NCBI RefSeq assembly: GCF_003014695.1
Contig: NZ_PYAS01000016.1
Location: 62,001 to 126,000 of the forward strand
DNA from: Dyadobacter jiangsuensis
GTDB taxonomy: Bacteria > Bacteroidota > Bacteroidia > Cytophagales > Spirosomataceae
Length of the DNA: 64,000 nt
Direction: 5' to 3'
Below are positions 27,089-34,938 of the stretch, in pieces. The translations under genes and the position numbers were made by a program. Positions within the stretch are counted from its first letter, which is position 1, and each line of letters starts with the position of its first letter. Under the pieces are notes generated by a model. The model was not told where the DNA came from, made no database searches, and was given only the letters and a program-made list of their open reading frames with translations.

Positions 27089-27352
27089 ATGGCCAATACA
27101 TATAAAATTTTCTTTCGGACACATATCCAGGCCAGTAAATCGCTGCAAAAGCTGCACGATTGCCTGAAACAGTTGAATGTTAAACACTGGGCTTACGATT
27201 TTCAGGACTTCCTCCTGACCCTGACCTCCGAACTACCGGATTTTACCCGTATCCAGCTCGCCTTGCGGTCGGCCGGTTATGTCTGCCACTTTATCAAACT
27301 CGAAAACATGAATGAGAGCCGGTTGGATGCCAACGGCCTCAAACTCGCATAA
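27089..27352 (+). CDS. Small hypothetical protein, 87 residues
   Basis: A short protein with a clear ATG and its own downstream terminator. It contains alternating strand and helix segments (YKIFFRTHI, SLQKLHDCLKQLN, DFLLTLTSELP, FTRIQLALRSAG, VCHFIKLE), which fits a small ferredoxin-like alpha-beta fold of the kind seen in ACT- or HMA-like domains, but no binding motif is present. No family is recognised. Coding is supported by ordinary codon use, a preceding 130-bp intergenic region with room for a promoter, and the terminator 39 bp after the stop. Neighbours (dipeptidase upstream, DinB on the other strand) give no hint of its role. Confidence 0.65.
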   Translation: MANTYKIFFRTHIQASKSLQKLHDCLKQLNVKHWAYDFQDFLLTLTSELPDFTRIQLALRSAGYVCHFIKLENMNESRLDANGLKLA

Positions 27353-27390
27353 CATACTGACGTTTATCGGCTATCCACTCCCCTTTTCCT

Positions 27391-27426
27391 AAGCAGTCAT
27401 CGTTTCCCGGTGGCTGCTTTTTTTAT
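27391..27426 (+). terminator. Rho-independent terminator after the small hypothetical gene
   Basis: AAGCAGTCA pairs with TGGCTGCTT (one G-T wobble) around an 11-nt loop and is followed by a run of seven or more T residues. It supports the reality of the small gene upstream. Confidence 0.8.
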
Positions 27427-27474
27427 GCGAAAAGGCCGGCCTGGCTCTCCGCAGGCCGGCACAGGAGTAAATGG

Positions 27475-28038
27475 CTAATAAATGCCTTCGGGCACCAGGT
27501 TTCGTTTTGCCTGCTGCATATGACGTTCGTTGTGGGCGATGATGAACTGAAAAACATCTCCGATCTTCATTCGGATAAGCGGAAGGATTGATACGGGAAT
27601 GCGGATGGTGTCGAGGTCTTTATCCACTCCATCGCGCAGGAGGTGGAGCAGTTCTTCCTGCTGGCGGATAAACTCACTTACTACCTTGGCCGAATCCAGT
27701 TGTGAAGTCGGAATATGCCCTTTGAAAGCTTTGTACTTACGCTTACCAGTTTCCGGGTCCATCATTTTAATAAAATAGGCGCCCAGCCAGGTACTGGTAA
27801 AACCTTCCGCATTAGTCGGTGGCGCAACGCGGAGCTTGTCCCGCATTCGGGGCAGATAGTAGTGCCCGTAGCTGTTCAAATGGTCGAGGCATTGCGCAAT
27901 GCTCCACCCCCCGGTAGCCGATGGCTTGTTCAGGAACTCGTTATCCCTGTTCTGAAACAATGCCACTGCATCCGCAATATGTTGCTCGACCACGTCGTCG
28001 AGTCTTTCAAGTAATTCCTTCTTGTTAATGGTTTCCAT
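27475..28038 (-). CDS. DinB-family protein
   Basis: A 187-residue four-helix-bundle protein of the DinB/YfiT superfamily. The metal-site histidines are in place: His in QCLDHLNSYGHYYL and two in IAHNERHMQQAKR, with GGWSIAQCLDHL the family signature. These proteins are metal-dependent thiol-S-transferase or hydrolase-like enzymes, mostly uncharacterised, in the cytoplasm. The start is set at METINKKELLERL. An in-frame ATG 36 bp upstream (28074) would add residues not seen in the family and overlaps a likely -7 promoter box (CAACTTTGC on the - strand). The gene lies next to a Crp/Fnr regulator on the same strand with about 70 bp between them, so co-transcription is possible. Confidence 0.85.
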   Translation of the reverse strand: METINKKELLERLDDVVEQHIADAVALFQNRDNEFLNKPSATGGWSIAQCLDHLNSYGHYYLPRMRDKLRVAPPTNAEGFTSTWLGAYFIKMMDPETGKRKYKAFKGHIPTSQLDSAKVVSEFIRQQEELLHLLRDGVDKDLDTIRIPVSILPLIRMKIGDVFQFIIAHNERHMQQAKRNLVPEGIY

Positions 28039-28110
28039 GGACGTTCGATACTTTGATATTGCAAAGTTGCACATCCGGTTTTTTGAAATATTTGGTAAAA
28101 ACCAACATTT

Positions 28111-28695
28111 TCAAATCCGTACCTTATTCACCAGCTTGCTGAAATTGGTAGGATCGATGCCCAGATAATTGGCGAGGTATTTATGCGGCACGAGTTGCAG
28201 GATATGCGGGCTGCGTTTGAGCAAATTCCGAAACTTATCCTCAGAAGAAAAGCATTGTACCTCCACAAGGCGTTCGAGGATGCCCGAAAGCGTCTGCGTC
28301 ATACCCGCGCGCAGCATGCGCTCGATGGCCGGACGTTCATAAGCTACCTCCTTAAACTCCGTGTAAGGTGCTCTGATAAAGCTCGAAGGCGTAAGCGTTT
28401 CGTAGTAATACCGAGATGGTACCTCCATCATCACCGAATCGATAATGCCCCCGAACGATGGCCGGTAGGTAAATGCGATGGTGGCCTCCCGGCTCTGGTC
28501 GTCGAGATAGTAAATGCGCTGAACACCGTCGGTCACGAAGTACACGTACCGCTCGGTTTCGCCTGCGGAAGTGATGATCTCTTTCCTCCGGGCGCTGAAA
28601 GGCCTCCAAATCAGCGAGAGTGCCTCCCAATCGGACTGATCGAGCGGATGAATGGCCTGAACGACCGAATGAAGCAATTTTAGCGGTTCCTCCAT
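28111..28695 (-). CDS. Crp/Fnr-family transcriptional regulator
   Basis: A 194-residue cyclic-nucleotide-binding-fold regulator. The N-terminal beta-roll spans about residues 20-120 (SARRKEIITSAGE, RYVYFVTDGVQRIYY, SVMMEVPSRYYYE). A dimer helix is followed by a winged helix-turn-helix, LKRSPHILQLVPHKYLANYLGIDPTNFSKLVNKV, in which the recognition helix reads DPTNFSKL. The cNMP-contact Arg/Glu pair is not obvious, as in most Bacteroidota members, so the ligand is unknown. The start is set at MEEPLKLL (28695). That ATG sits in the loop of a perfect 13-bp stem-loop, which could control translation or be an autoregulatory operator. An in-frame start at 28719 is possible but overlaps the region just after the upstream trehalose gene. 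Confidence 0.85.
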   Translation of the reverse strand: MEEPLKLLHSVVQAIHPLDQSDWEALSLIWRPFSARRKEIITSAGETERYVYFVTDGVQRIYYLDDQSREATIAFTYRPSFGGIIDSVMMEVPSRYYYETLTPSSFIRAPYTEFKEVAYERPAIERMLRAGMTQTLSGILERLVEVQCFSSEDKFRNLLKRSPHILQLVPHKYLANYLGIDPTNFSKLVNKVRI

Positions 28696-28709
28696 AGAAC
28701 CGCTAAAAT
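28677..28709 (-). promoter_or_regulatory. Perfect 13-bp stem-loop enclosing the Crp/Fnr start codon
   Basis: ATTTTAGCGGTTC and GAACCGCTAAAAT pair perfectly around the 7-nt loop CTCCATA (+ strand), which contains the CAT complement of the ATG at 28695. It starts 13 bp past the stop of the trehalose gene. In RNA it would hide the start region; in DNA it is a dyad of the size bound by Crp-type dimers. Confidence 0.55.
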
Positions 28710-28722
28710 ACAAAAGCACTTG

Positions 28723-30960
28723 CTACTCCCCTACGGGTGAAACCATAAAATGCAGGAAATGGAAAACTTCGTCCTGACTTCGGATGTGATTACGCGCAGC
28801 CGAAAGGTCATCCCCGATTTTGATCGTAAAAGAGGTGTCAGGCAATGCCTCGAACATGTCTTCGTCGGTTGTATCGTCTCCGATGGCCAAAATGAAGTCG
28901 AAGTCGCTCCCCTCCGCGAACGTGCGTGTGGCCGTTCCCTTATTGAATGCGGTCTTCTTAACCTCCACTACCTTGTTTCCATCGATTACCTGCAAATTCA
29001 GTTCGGGTTGAATGTAGTTTTTGAGTTGCCATAACAGCTCCTGCGCACGGCGACTCGCATATTCTTTGTCGTCGGCGGTACGATAATGCCACGCCAACGC
29101 CGTCTCCTTTTCCTCCACAAATGCACCAGGGCAACGTTTGGCATAAATCTGCATCATCGGACGGATGCCCTCTTTCCAGTTTTCCTCGTAACCTTCATTC
29201 AATTGCCATTCACCGGAATCTTTGGCTTTGATCAACGCGCCGTGCTCCGCGATCATATGCACGGGCAGGTTGCTGAACAGTTTGTCAAGAAAATAGCGGT
29301 CGCGGCCGCTGACGATCACCACGGTATCCCGCTTGGCAATATCGGTCAGCAACTTCCGTACATCCTCGCTCATAATGGCCTTCGCCGGATCGGGAACGAT
29401 AGGCGCGAGCGTACCATCGTAATCGAAAAATAGAATCCTGTTATTGGATAATTGGTAAGCGTGCCGGATTGCGTCGATACCTTTGTTGTTCAGGAAAACC
29501 TGGCGCAAACGGTCGTGTTCTAATTCTAACATTGTCATTTGGGTAAAAAAATCACTGGTCCATGCGAACACATCATAATCGCGAATCCTTTCGCGCATGG
29601 CCTCCATTCGTTTGTTTTGCTCCTCTTCGGGCATTTCAAATGCGGTTTTGATCGCGTCCGCAATGTCCTGCCGGTCGAGCGGATTAATGATCAGAGCCTC
29701 GCCCAGCTCGGCGGCGGCACCTGCCATTTCACTTAAAATCAATACACCTAGGCCGTCCTGGCGGCTCGCCACATACTCCTTGCAAACGAGGTTCATGCCG
29801 TCGCGCACGGGCGTAATGAGCGCGACGTCGCTGGCCGTATACATGCCCACCATTTCGTGGTACGGCATTGAACGGTACTGGTATATGATCGGCTGCCAGG
29901 ATATTGTTCCAAAATCGGCATTGATCTTGCCTACCGTCTGGTCGATATCCGATTTCATCTGCTGGTATTGTTCTATCGTGTCCCGCGACGGTACCACCAC
30001 CATCACAAACGATACCTTTTCATGCCAATCGGCGTTTTGTTCGAGAAAGCGCTGGTAGCCTTGCAGGCGGTGGATAATGCCTTTGGAGTAATCGAGGCGA
30101 TCGACGGAGAAAATAATCTTCTCTTTGAGCGACTGGCGGGCGTCGGAACGTGCGGCCGTCACATCCGGATCGTCGTACGCATCATTGAATTTATCGAAAT
30201 CAATGCTGATCGGAAATGAATCGACCTTAACAATGCGGTTACCGAGGTTGATGTAATGCAATTTATTCCCCAATTCGGAGACAAGTCGCGCCGCTTTCAG
30301 AAAATATTCCACATAGTCGTTGGTATGGAAGCCCACAACATCGGCGCCCAGAATACCATCCACGATCGCCTTTCTCCAAGCCACAGGCAGCAACCTGAAT
30401 ATCTCGAAAGAGGGAAAAGGAATGTGAAAAAAGAAACCGATTTTGTTCTCCGGAAACGCCTTGCGGATCATTTGCGGAAGCAGCATCAACTGATAGTCCT
30501 GCACCCACACCACATCGCCGGGCCGGATCACTTCTTTCACCTTTTCGAAGAACAAATCATGCGCCTCGCGGTAAGCATCGAAATACACGTCGTGAAACTG
30601 TGCCAGCGAAGGGAAGTAATGGCAAAGCGGCCATATCAGGTTGTTACAGAAGCCTTCATAATAATTTTCGTTAAGCTCCTCGGGAATGAAAACCGGGTGT
30701 GCCCTGAAATTTTCATTCTCCATCGACTGCCCTTCAAGCTCCTCCGGTGTATTCTCGGAAAAACCGATCCACTGGATCTTCTGGTGGGCGTCAAAAGCCT
30801 CGTTTTGCTGATCTTTCACCAGCGAAAGCACCGCTGAAACCAGGCCGCCGGAATTTTGAAATAATCGGGACTCACTGCCTTCCCTGACCACCTTGAACGG
30901 CAATCGGTACGCGACGATAATGAGCCTCCCCGTGTTAGCTGACTGATATAAACTTTCCAT
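28723..30960 (-). CDS. Bifunctional trehalose-6-phosphate synthase / trehalose-phosphatase
   Basis: A 745-residue fusion. The N-terminal GT20 domain (OtsA, about 1-480) joins UDP-glucose and glucose-6-phosphate: RLIIVAYRLPFKV, SGGLVSAVLSLV, VWVQDYQLMLLP, FFFHIPFPSFEIFR, SVDRLDYSKGI and TPVRDGMNLVCKEYVASR. The C-terminal HAD phosphatase domain (OtsB, from about 500) has the nucleophile motif LFFDYDGTLAPI near residue 510, VVIVSGRDR, and the Mg2+ site AIGDDTTDEDMFEALP. Together they make free trehalose in the cytoplasm for osmotic or desiccation protection. The start at MESLYQS is preferred because the first conserved strand follows at once; a longer in-frame form from 30993 has no support. Crp/Fnr lies immediately downstream. 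OtsA-OtsB fusions of this kind are known in Bacteroidota. Confidence 0.95.
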   Translation of the reverse strand: MESLYQSANTGRLIIVAYRLPFKVVREGSESRLFQNSGGLVSAVLSLVKDQQNEAFDAHQKIQWIGFSENTPEELEGQSMENENFRAHPVFIPEELNENYYEGFCNNLIWPLCHYFPSLAQFHDVYFDAYREAHDLFFEKVKEVIRPGDVVWVQDYQLMLLPQMIRKAFPENKIGFFFHIPFPSFEIFRLLPVAWRKAIVDGILGADVVGFHTNDYVEYFLKAARLVSELGNKLHYINLGNRIVKVDSFPISIDFDKFNDAYDDPDVTAARSDARQSLKEKIIFSVDRLDYSKGIIHRLQGYQRFLEQNADWHEKVSFVMVVVPSRDTIEQYQQMKSDIDQTVGKINADFGTISWQPIIYQYRSMPYHEMVGMYTASDVALITPVRDGMNLVCKEYVASRQDGLGVLILSEMAGAAAELGEALIINPLDRQDIADAIKTAFEMPEEEQNKRMEAMRERIRDYDVFAWTSDFFTQMTMLELEHDRLRQVFLNNKGIDAIRHAYQLSNNRILFFDYDGTLAPIVPDPAKAIMSEDVRKLLTDIAKRDTVVIVSGRDRYFLDKLFSNLPVHMIAEHGALIKAKDSGEWQLNEGYEENWKEGIRPMMQIYAKRCPGAFVEEKETALAWHYRTADDKEYASRRAQELLWQLKNYIQPELNLQVIDGNKVVEVKKTAFNKGTATRTFAEGSDFDFILAIGDDTTDEDMFEALPDTSFTIKIGDDLSAARNHIRSQDEVFHFLHFMVSPVGE

Positions 30961-31501
30961 AATACGCCCAGAATCCCTCAAAAGCCATGCCAAAAGGGGC
31001 TTTTAAGCGGCAATTCCATCTGTGGGTACAAGAAATGCGGCGTATATTGCCATTTGGCAGATGCCAGCCACTCTATCAAAAAATGAGTGGGCCTATCAAT
31101 CCGATAAGGTTTTGCCAGAAGAAATGAATGTGTTAATTTCGCTATCGCAACCTCTTTTATCACATTACAGGAACCGGATTTTTAGGCAACTTCATTTCCG
31201 GCGCCGGTCGGGTCAACGAACGAACGGCAAGCAACCAAGTTGCTGTTTTCCATGAGTTAATGTGATAACTGACCACAAATACAGGCTTGTAAAAGCCCAA
31301 GATTAGTCAAGGACTACAATTATGTAATCGCAGATTAATGCTGTGCCACTCTTTGTTGTGGGTTGCAGGCGGCCTGTAAATGGCCGTCATTTTTTTGCCC
31401 CGCGCTTTTGCAAATCTCTCTGCCTTTCTCTTTATTTGTCTAGCAAGCTAGTAGAATAGTCCTTAACCCCGCCCCATCCCGAACAGGGAAACCGTTTCGT
31501 T
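30961..31501. other. 541-bp divergent intergenic region between trehalose and sulfatase genes
   Basis: No supported protein gene. It must hold the promoters of the leftward trehalose gene and the rightward sulfatase gene. Several hairpins occur on the + strand: AGCAAC/GTTGCT at about 31232-31246, GGCTT/AAGCC at 31284-31297, and a terminator-like hairpin at 31368-31396. CTAGC/GCTAG near 31440 is a small dyad. A small RNA or structured leader is possible. Confidence 0.4.
31368..31396 (+). terminator. Terminator-like hairpin inside the divergent region
   Basis: GGCGGCC pairs with GGCCGTC (one G-T wobble) around TGTAAAT and is followed by A plus seven T residues. No + strand gene ends upstream, so it would end a short non-coding transcript or act as an attenuator before the sulfatase gene. 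Confidence 0.5.
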
Positions 31502-33031
31502 ATGTTCCGAAATTATCCTAACCTGAGTTACACGGTCCTGATGATGTTACTGGCGTCGTCGGCCTTGTTGGTATTTCGCAAAAAAGGCCTCGCCGAAGGT
31601 GCCACCCGTCAGCCGAACGTGATCTATATACTAGCCGATGATCTCGGCTCCGGCGACCTCTCCTGCCTTAACCCCGATTCGCAAATCAACACCCCTCACC
31701 TCGACCAGCTCGCATCCAACGGGCTTGTATTTACGGACGCGCATTCGGGCTCCGCCGTGTGCACACCTACACGCTACGGGATTCTCACCGGCCGCTACGC
31801 ATTCCGTTCGCGCCTCAAAAAGGGTGTTTTGGGAGGGTATTCGACCATGCTTATCGAAAACGACCGCTTTACCGTAGCCGATCTGATGAAAAAAGTAGGC
31901 TACCGGACTGGTGTAGTCGGGAAATGGCACCTGGGACTTGATTGGGCTAAAACTGACGCATCAAAAGGCATCAATCACGCTGAATATGATGCAGATTGGA
32001 CCAAAAATGAAAACCTCGCCCTCGAAAAAGGCATAACTGCCGGCCCCAACGACCTTGGTTTCGACCACAGCTTCATAATTCCGGCCTCGCTGGATATTCC
32101 TCCTTACATTTACCTGCAAAATGGCAAGCCCACGGATCCGCATTTGACGGATATTGCGGGTAACAAAACTCCCCGCGGGGTTTTCTGGCGCGACGGCAAA
32201 GGTTCGCAGAGTTTCGATTTGCAAAAAACGCTGGATGTTTTCGGCCGGGAAGCGAAGAACTTTATCGTGAGCGCTGCCCAAAACCGCTCGAAGCCATTCT
32301 TCTTATACCTGCCATTGTCCAGCCCGCACACGCCCTGGCTACCGTCGGAAGCGCATAAGGGAAGTTCCAAGGCCGGAATTTATGGTGATTTCGTGCACCA
32401 TACCGATGCCGTCGTGGGCGCGGTCATGCATACGCTCGACAGCCTCGGTATTGCCGACAACACACTCGTCGTTTTCACTTCCGATAATGGCGCGGACTGG
32501 AAACCTGGCGACGCGGAGATCTACCCCGCTCACCGCGCGAATTACATTTACCGGGGCGAGAAATCCGATATCTGGGAAGGTGGTCACCGCGTACCGTTCA
32601 TTGTACGCTGGCCGGCGGTCGTCAAAAAAGGCGGCAAAACGGCACAAACTGTTTGCCTGACAGACCTGATGGAAACGCTCGCATCCATTACCGGGCAAAG
32701 GCTCGACCCGAATGCGGGTCAGGACAGTTTCAGCTTCTTGCCCCTGTTGCGCAACGCAGGCGACTCCGCACCTGTCAGGCCCAGCGTCATTCACCATTCC
32801 ATCGACGGCATGTTTGCTATCCGCCGGGGCAAATGGAAGTTCATAGACGGCAAGGGAAGCGGCGGATGGTCGTCGAAAGGCGAAGCCTCAGACCCGGAAG
32901 GACAGCTCTATGATATTGTAAATGATCCTTCGGAAACCGCCAACCTGTTTGAAAAGCAACCTGAAATTGCAAAGGAGCTTAAAACGCTTTTGGAAAAGCA
33001 AAAGGCACAGGGTTATACGCGTCCATTATAA
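31502..33031 (+). CDS. Type I sulfatase (arylsulfatase family)
   Basis: A 509-residue formylglycine sulfatase. After an N-terminal hydrophobic export segment (YTVLMMLLASSALLVF) come NVIYILADDLGSGDLSC, with two metal-binding Asp residues, and the sulfatase signature CTPTRYGILTGR, whose Cys87 is the residue matured to formylglycine. GKWHLGLD supplies the active-site Lys-His, and FTSDNGADW the later Asp-Asn metal ligands. The final part is the small C-terminal domain (YDIVNDPSETANLF). It removes sulfate esters, probably in the periplasm and from a sulfated glycan or steroid. Maturation needs an anSME or FGE enzyme not seen in this window. It stands alone, with a hairpin terminator at its end. 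Confidence 0.92.
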   Translation: MFRNYPNLSYTVLMMLLASSALLVFRKKGLAEGATRQPNVIYILADDLGSGDLSCLNPDSQINTPHLDQLASNGLVFTDAHSGSAVCTPTRYGILTGRYAFRSRLKKGVLGGYSTMLIENDRFTVADLMKKVGYRTGVVGKWHLGLDWAKTDASKGINHAEYDADWTKNENLALEKGITAGPNDLGFDHSFIIPASLDIPPYIYLQNGKPTDPHLTDIAGNKTPRGVFWRDGKGSQSFDLQKTLDVFGREAKNFIVSAAQNRSKPFFLYLPLSSPHTPWLPSEAHKGSSKAGIYGDFVHHTDAVVGAVMHTLDSLGIADNTLVVFTSDNGADWKPGDAEIYPAHRANYIYRGEKSDIWEGGHRVPFIVRWPAVVKKGGKTAQTVCLTDLMETLASITGQRLDPNAGQDSFSFLPLLRNAGDSAPVRPSVIHHSIDGMFAIRRGKWKFIDGKGSGGWSSKGEASDPEGQLYDIVNDPSETANLFEKQPEIAKELKTLLEKQKAQGYTRPL

Positions 33032-33064
33032 AAACCGGAGTTATAATTCCAATGCGCCGGTTTT
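33031..33064. terminator. Bidirectional terminator between sulfatase and PLDc_N gene
   Basis: AAAACCGG and CCGGTTTT form an 8-bp stem with an 18-nt loop and A- and T-rich flanks. It lies between convergent genes and touches the stop codons of both, so it probably serves both strands. Confidence 0.65.
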
Positions 33065-33291
33065 CAAAAGCCAGCTTTTTGACTTGGTGCCAGAAAATAA
33101 TAGAGTATTCCACCGGCAAAGGGGAAGCAAATGATCACGATGATCCACACGAGCTTATTGATATCCTTTTTGAAATCACTCCTGATGGCGTCGATCAATG
33201 CCCAGATGGTAATGGCAAGGGGTAGAATGATAAACAGCAACGTAAACCCGAAACTCCCCAGGCCCATAAACAGTAATATGGCTGAAATCAT
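33064..33291 (-). CDS. Small membrane protein with PLDc_N domain (copy 2)
   Basis: A 75-residue protein with two membrane helices around a short polar loop: an N-terminal helix (LGSFGFTLLFIILPLAITIW), the loop ALIDAIRSDFKKDINKLVW, and a second helix VIICFPFAGGILYYFL. This is the phospholipase-D-nuclease N-terminal family (PLDc_N), which in short stand-alone form has no catalytic site and unknown function. It is a close paralogue of the gene 12 bp upstream, sharing the ALIDAIRS and FAGGILYY/LAGGILYF blocks. The two are clearly co-transcribed and arose by tandem duplication. They may form a heteromeric membrane protein. Confidence 0.85.
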   Translation of the reverse strand: MISAILLFMGLGSFGFTLLFIILPLAITIWALIDAIRSDFKKDINKLVWIIVIICFPFAGGILYYFLAPSQKAGF

Positions 33292-33303
33292 CGGTTTTGG
33301 TTT

Positions 33304-33528
33304 TTAGGCTGCTACTTTTTGTTTGCGCGCGAGTAAAAAATAGAGTATCCCGCCGGCCAGCGGCAAACAAAGAATTACAAGAATCCAGATCAGTTTATTA
33401 ATATCCTTTACAAACTCGCTGCGGATCGCATCGATCAATGCCCAAAGTGTCAGCAGCATAGGGAGCAGCATTGCCGAAACCAATATCAATTCCATTTGGC
33501 CCAGGCCCAAAAATGCGAGAAGGTTCAT
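33304..33528 (-). CDS. Small membrane protein with PLDc_N domain (copy 1)
   Basis: A 74-residue protein of the same two-helix PLDc_N type as its downstream neighbour: a first helix (MELILVSAMLLPMLLTLW), the conserved loop ALIDAIRSEFVKDINKLIW, and a second helix ILCLPLAGGILYFLLARK ending in basic residues. The start is set at MNLLAFLG; an in-frame ATG 27 bp upstream (33555) would add a polar nonapeptide and is less likely. No enzyme motif is present. Short PLDc_N proteins are often induced by stress in other bacteria, but nothing here shows this. It begins the two-gene transcript with copy 2. Confidence 0.8.
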   Translation of the reverse strand: MNLLAFLGLGQMELILVSAMLLPMLLTLWALIDAIRSEFVKDINKLIWILVILCLPLAGGILYFLLARKQKVAA

Positions 33529-33637
33529 ATCAGAAGTAGTTATATTCTTTACCAAAATAATATAACTTCGGTTACCAACAAATGAATTTCAAAAATTGAT
33601 TTAAATTAACCCTATTCACCTCCAACCAATCACTGAA

Positions 33638-33988
33638 ATGATCCTGAAAATAATCAACGGAATTCTGATATTGATCGCTGTGTTTATGGGTCTCAAACAG
33701 GGATGGGCCATGGCCAGCGGAAAGCCGGAAATGCTCGAAATGTTCGGCAAATGGGGCTTTACCAAAACCGGCGTGATGATCAACGGAGTGGTCACGATAG
33801 CCAGCGCTCTGCTGATTTTATTTCCAAAAACATTTGTTTGGGGTAATTTCCTGATGGCTGCCACTATTTTAATGATCATTTGCTTTCACCTACTGGAAAA
33901 AGATTTGAAAGGGGTAGCCATTGAACTTCCATTTCTGTTTCTAAACCTGATCATCATTTACCTGCAACATCCTTTGGCAAATCGTTAA
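33638..33988 (+). CDS. DoxX-like four-helix membrane protein
   Basis: A 116-residue integral membrane protein with four hydrophobic helices (LKIINGILILIAVFMGL, VMINGVVTIASALLILF, WGNFLMAATILMIICFHLL, IELPFLFLNLIIIYL). The layout and the short polar connection KQGWAMASGKPEMLEMF resemble DoxX/DoxD-like proteins of Bacteroidota. Such proteins are linked loosely to thiol or quinone redox work, but for this branch no function is known. It is transcribed rightward, away from the PLDc_N pair, and ends at a bidirectional terminator shared with the convergent SDR gene. The start ATG is the only one that keeps the first helix intact. Confidence 0.7.
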   Translation: MILKIINGILILIAVFMGLKQGWAMASGKPEMLEMFGKWGFTKTGVMINGVVTIASALLILFPKTFVWGNFLMAATILMIICFHLLEKDLKGVAIELPFLFLNLIIIYLQHPLANR

Positions 33989-34019
33989 AAAGGCGGCGGA
34001 CGTTACCCGCCACCTTTTT
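33987..34019. terminator. Bidirectional terminator between DoxX-like and SDR genes
   Basis: AAAAAGGCGGCGG and CCCGCCACCTTTTT pair over 13 positions with one mismatch and a short loop. The A-run on one side and T-run on the other suit convergent genes. Confidence 0.75.
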
Positions 34020-34028
34020 AAACGAAAT

Positions 34029-34850
34029 TCAAAAATGGCTCCGCATTGCGTCCATGTAATCTTCAATGGCCATCGAATGCCGCATTTGCATTAACTGATT
34101 CCCCGTCGCCCCGATTACATTCCTGAATTGGTTGCTTTCGCGTGTCGCGAGGGTATGAATTACATTCACGATTTCCATCGGATCGTCGAGCTGATCATCG
34201 CCGGCGTGTTCCATAATAGATTGGAGTTTGTTCGTCAGTCCGTCGTATGCGGTAATTTCGGGATGGGTATTCCAGACGATGCTCTCTCTGAAATTATTCC
34301 CTTTCGACCCGCCTTGTTCGATCAGCCGCAATTCGATATTCAACGGTTTTAACTCATAGTACAGCCCTTCGATCAGTCCTTCCAGCGCGAATTTCGACAT
34401 ATTGTAAAGCGAGCCCAACGGGACCGCCGTGGTAATACCCATAAACGAACTGATATTGATAAACATCCCTCCTCCGCTTGCACGGAAATGCGGCAGAAAT
34501 GCGCGGATCACGTTAATCGGCCCCCGCGTGTTGACGGCAAACTGCCAGTCGATATCTTCCTCTTTCGCGAGTTCCAGCGCGCCGTAAGTACCCATACCCG
34601 CATTGTTCACCACCACGTCGATCTTTCCAAATGCTTCAATCGCCTGCGCGGTGGCCGCCTTCACCTGCGCGGGATCGGTCACGTCGAGTTTGAAGATCCG
34701 GATGTTGTCGTAAGCCGTCAACTCCGTTTCCTTTTCGGGTGTGCGCATCGTGGCAGCCACGTTCCAGCCGTTTTCCGCAAAATATCTGGCGGTCAATTTT
34801 CCCAGCCCGCTGCTGGTACCTGTTATGAAAATGGTCTTTTGCTCGTTCAT
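34029..34850 (-). CDS. Short-chain dehydrogenase/reductase
   Basis: A 273-residue classical SDR oxidoreductase. The NAD(P)-binding glycine motif is TGTSSGLG near residue 10, with VVNNAGMGTYG at about 80. The catalytic Ser is in INISSFMG, and the Tyr-Lys pair is YNMSK. Arg in ATMRTPEK after the second strand suggests NADP(H) preference. The substrate is not evident; relatives of this group act on small aldehydes, ketones or steroids. It is divergent from an HxlR regulator with only 88 bp between them, a layout typical of a regulator-controlled redox enzyme responding to quinones or aldehydes. The start is set at MNEQKTIFITG; an upstream in-frame ATG (34880) overlaps the promoter box. Confidence 0.9.
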   Translation of the reverse strand: MNEQKTIFITGTSSGLGKLTARYFAENGWNVAATMRTPEKETELTAYDNIRIFKLDVTDPAQVKAATAQAIEAFGKIDVVVNNAGMGTYGALELAKEEDIDWQFAVNTRGPINVIRAFLPHFRASGGGMFINISSFMGITTAVPLGSLYNMSKFALEGLIEGLYYELKPLNIELRLIEQGGSKGNNFRESIVWNTHPEITAYDGLTNKLQSIMEHAGDDQLDDPMEIVNVIHTLATRESNQFRNVIGATGNQLMQMRHSMAIEDYMDAMRSHF

Positions 34851-34877
34851 TTTAAGTAAAATTTGATTTGAATGAGA

Positions 34878-34930
34878 CAAAATTACCGGCTATTGGTATA
34901 ACTTTGTAATCAGTATCACAGAGTATACCA
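34878..34930. promoter_or_regulatory. Divergent promoters with a 7-bp dyad, SDR/HxlR
   Basis: A perfect TAnnTTTG box reads leftward at 34885-34878 (TAATTTTG, SDR gene) and another rightward at 34899-34906 (TAACTTTG, HxlR gene). An inverted repeat, TGGTATA at 34894-34900 and TATACCA at 34924-34930, overlaps the rightward promoter and is a candidate HxlR operator. Confidence 0.55.
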
Positions 34931-34938
34931 ACTACGTT

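Noticed and set aside
28074-28074. Upstream ATG as start of the DinB-family gene
   Set aside because: It overlaps a likely -7 promoter box and adds residues unlike the family start; the ATG at 28038 is better.
31022-31255. 77-codon open frame on the + strand in the divergent region
   Set aside because: No motif, Arg-rich end and no ribosome or family support; the region looks regulatory.
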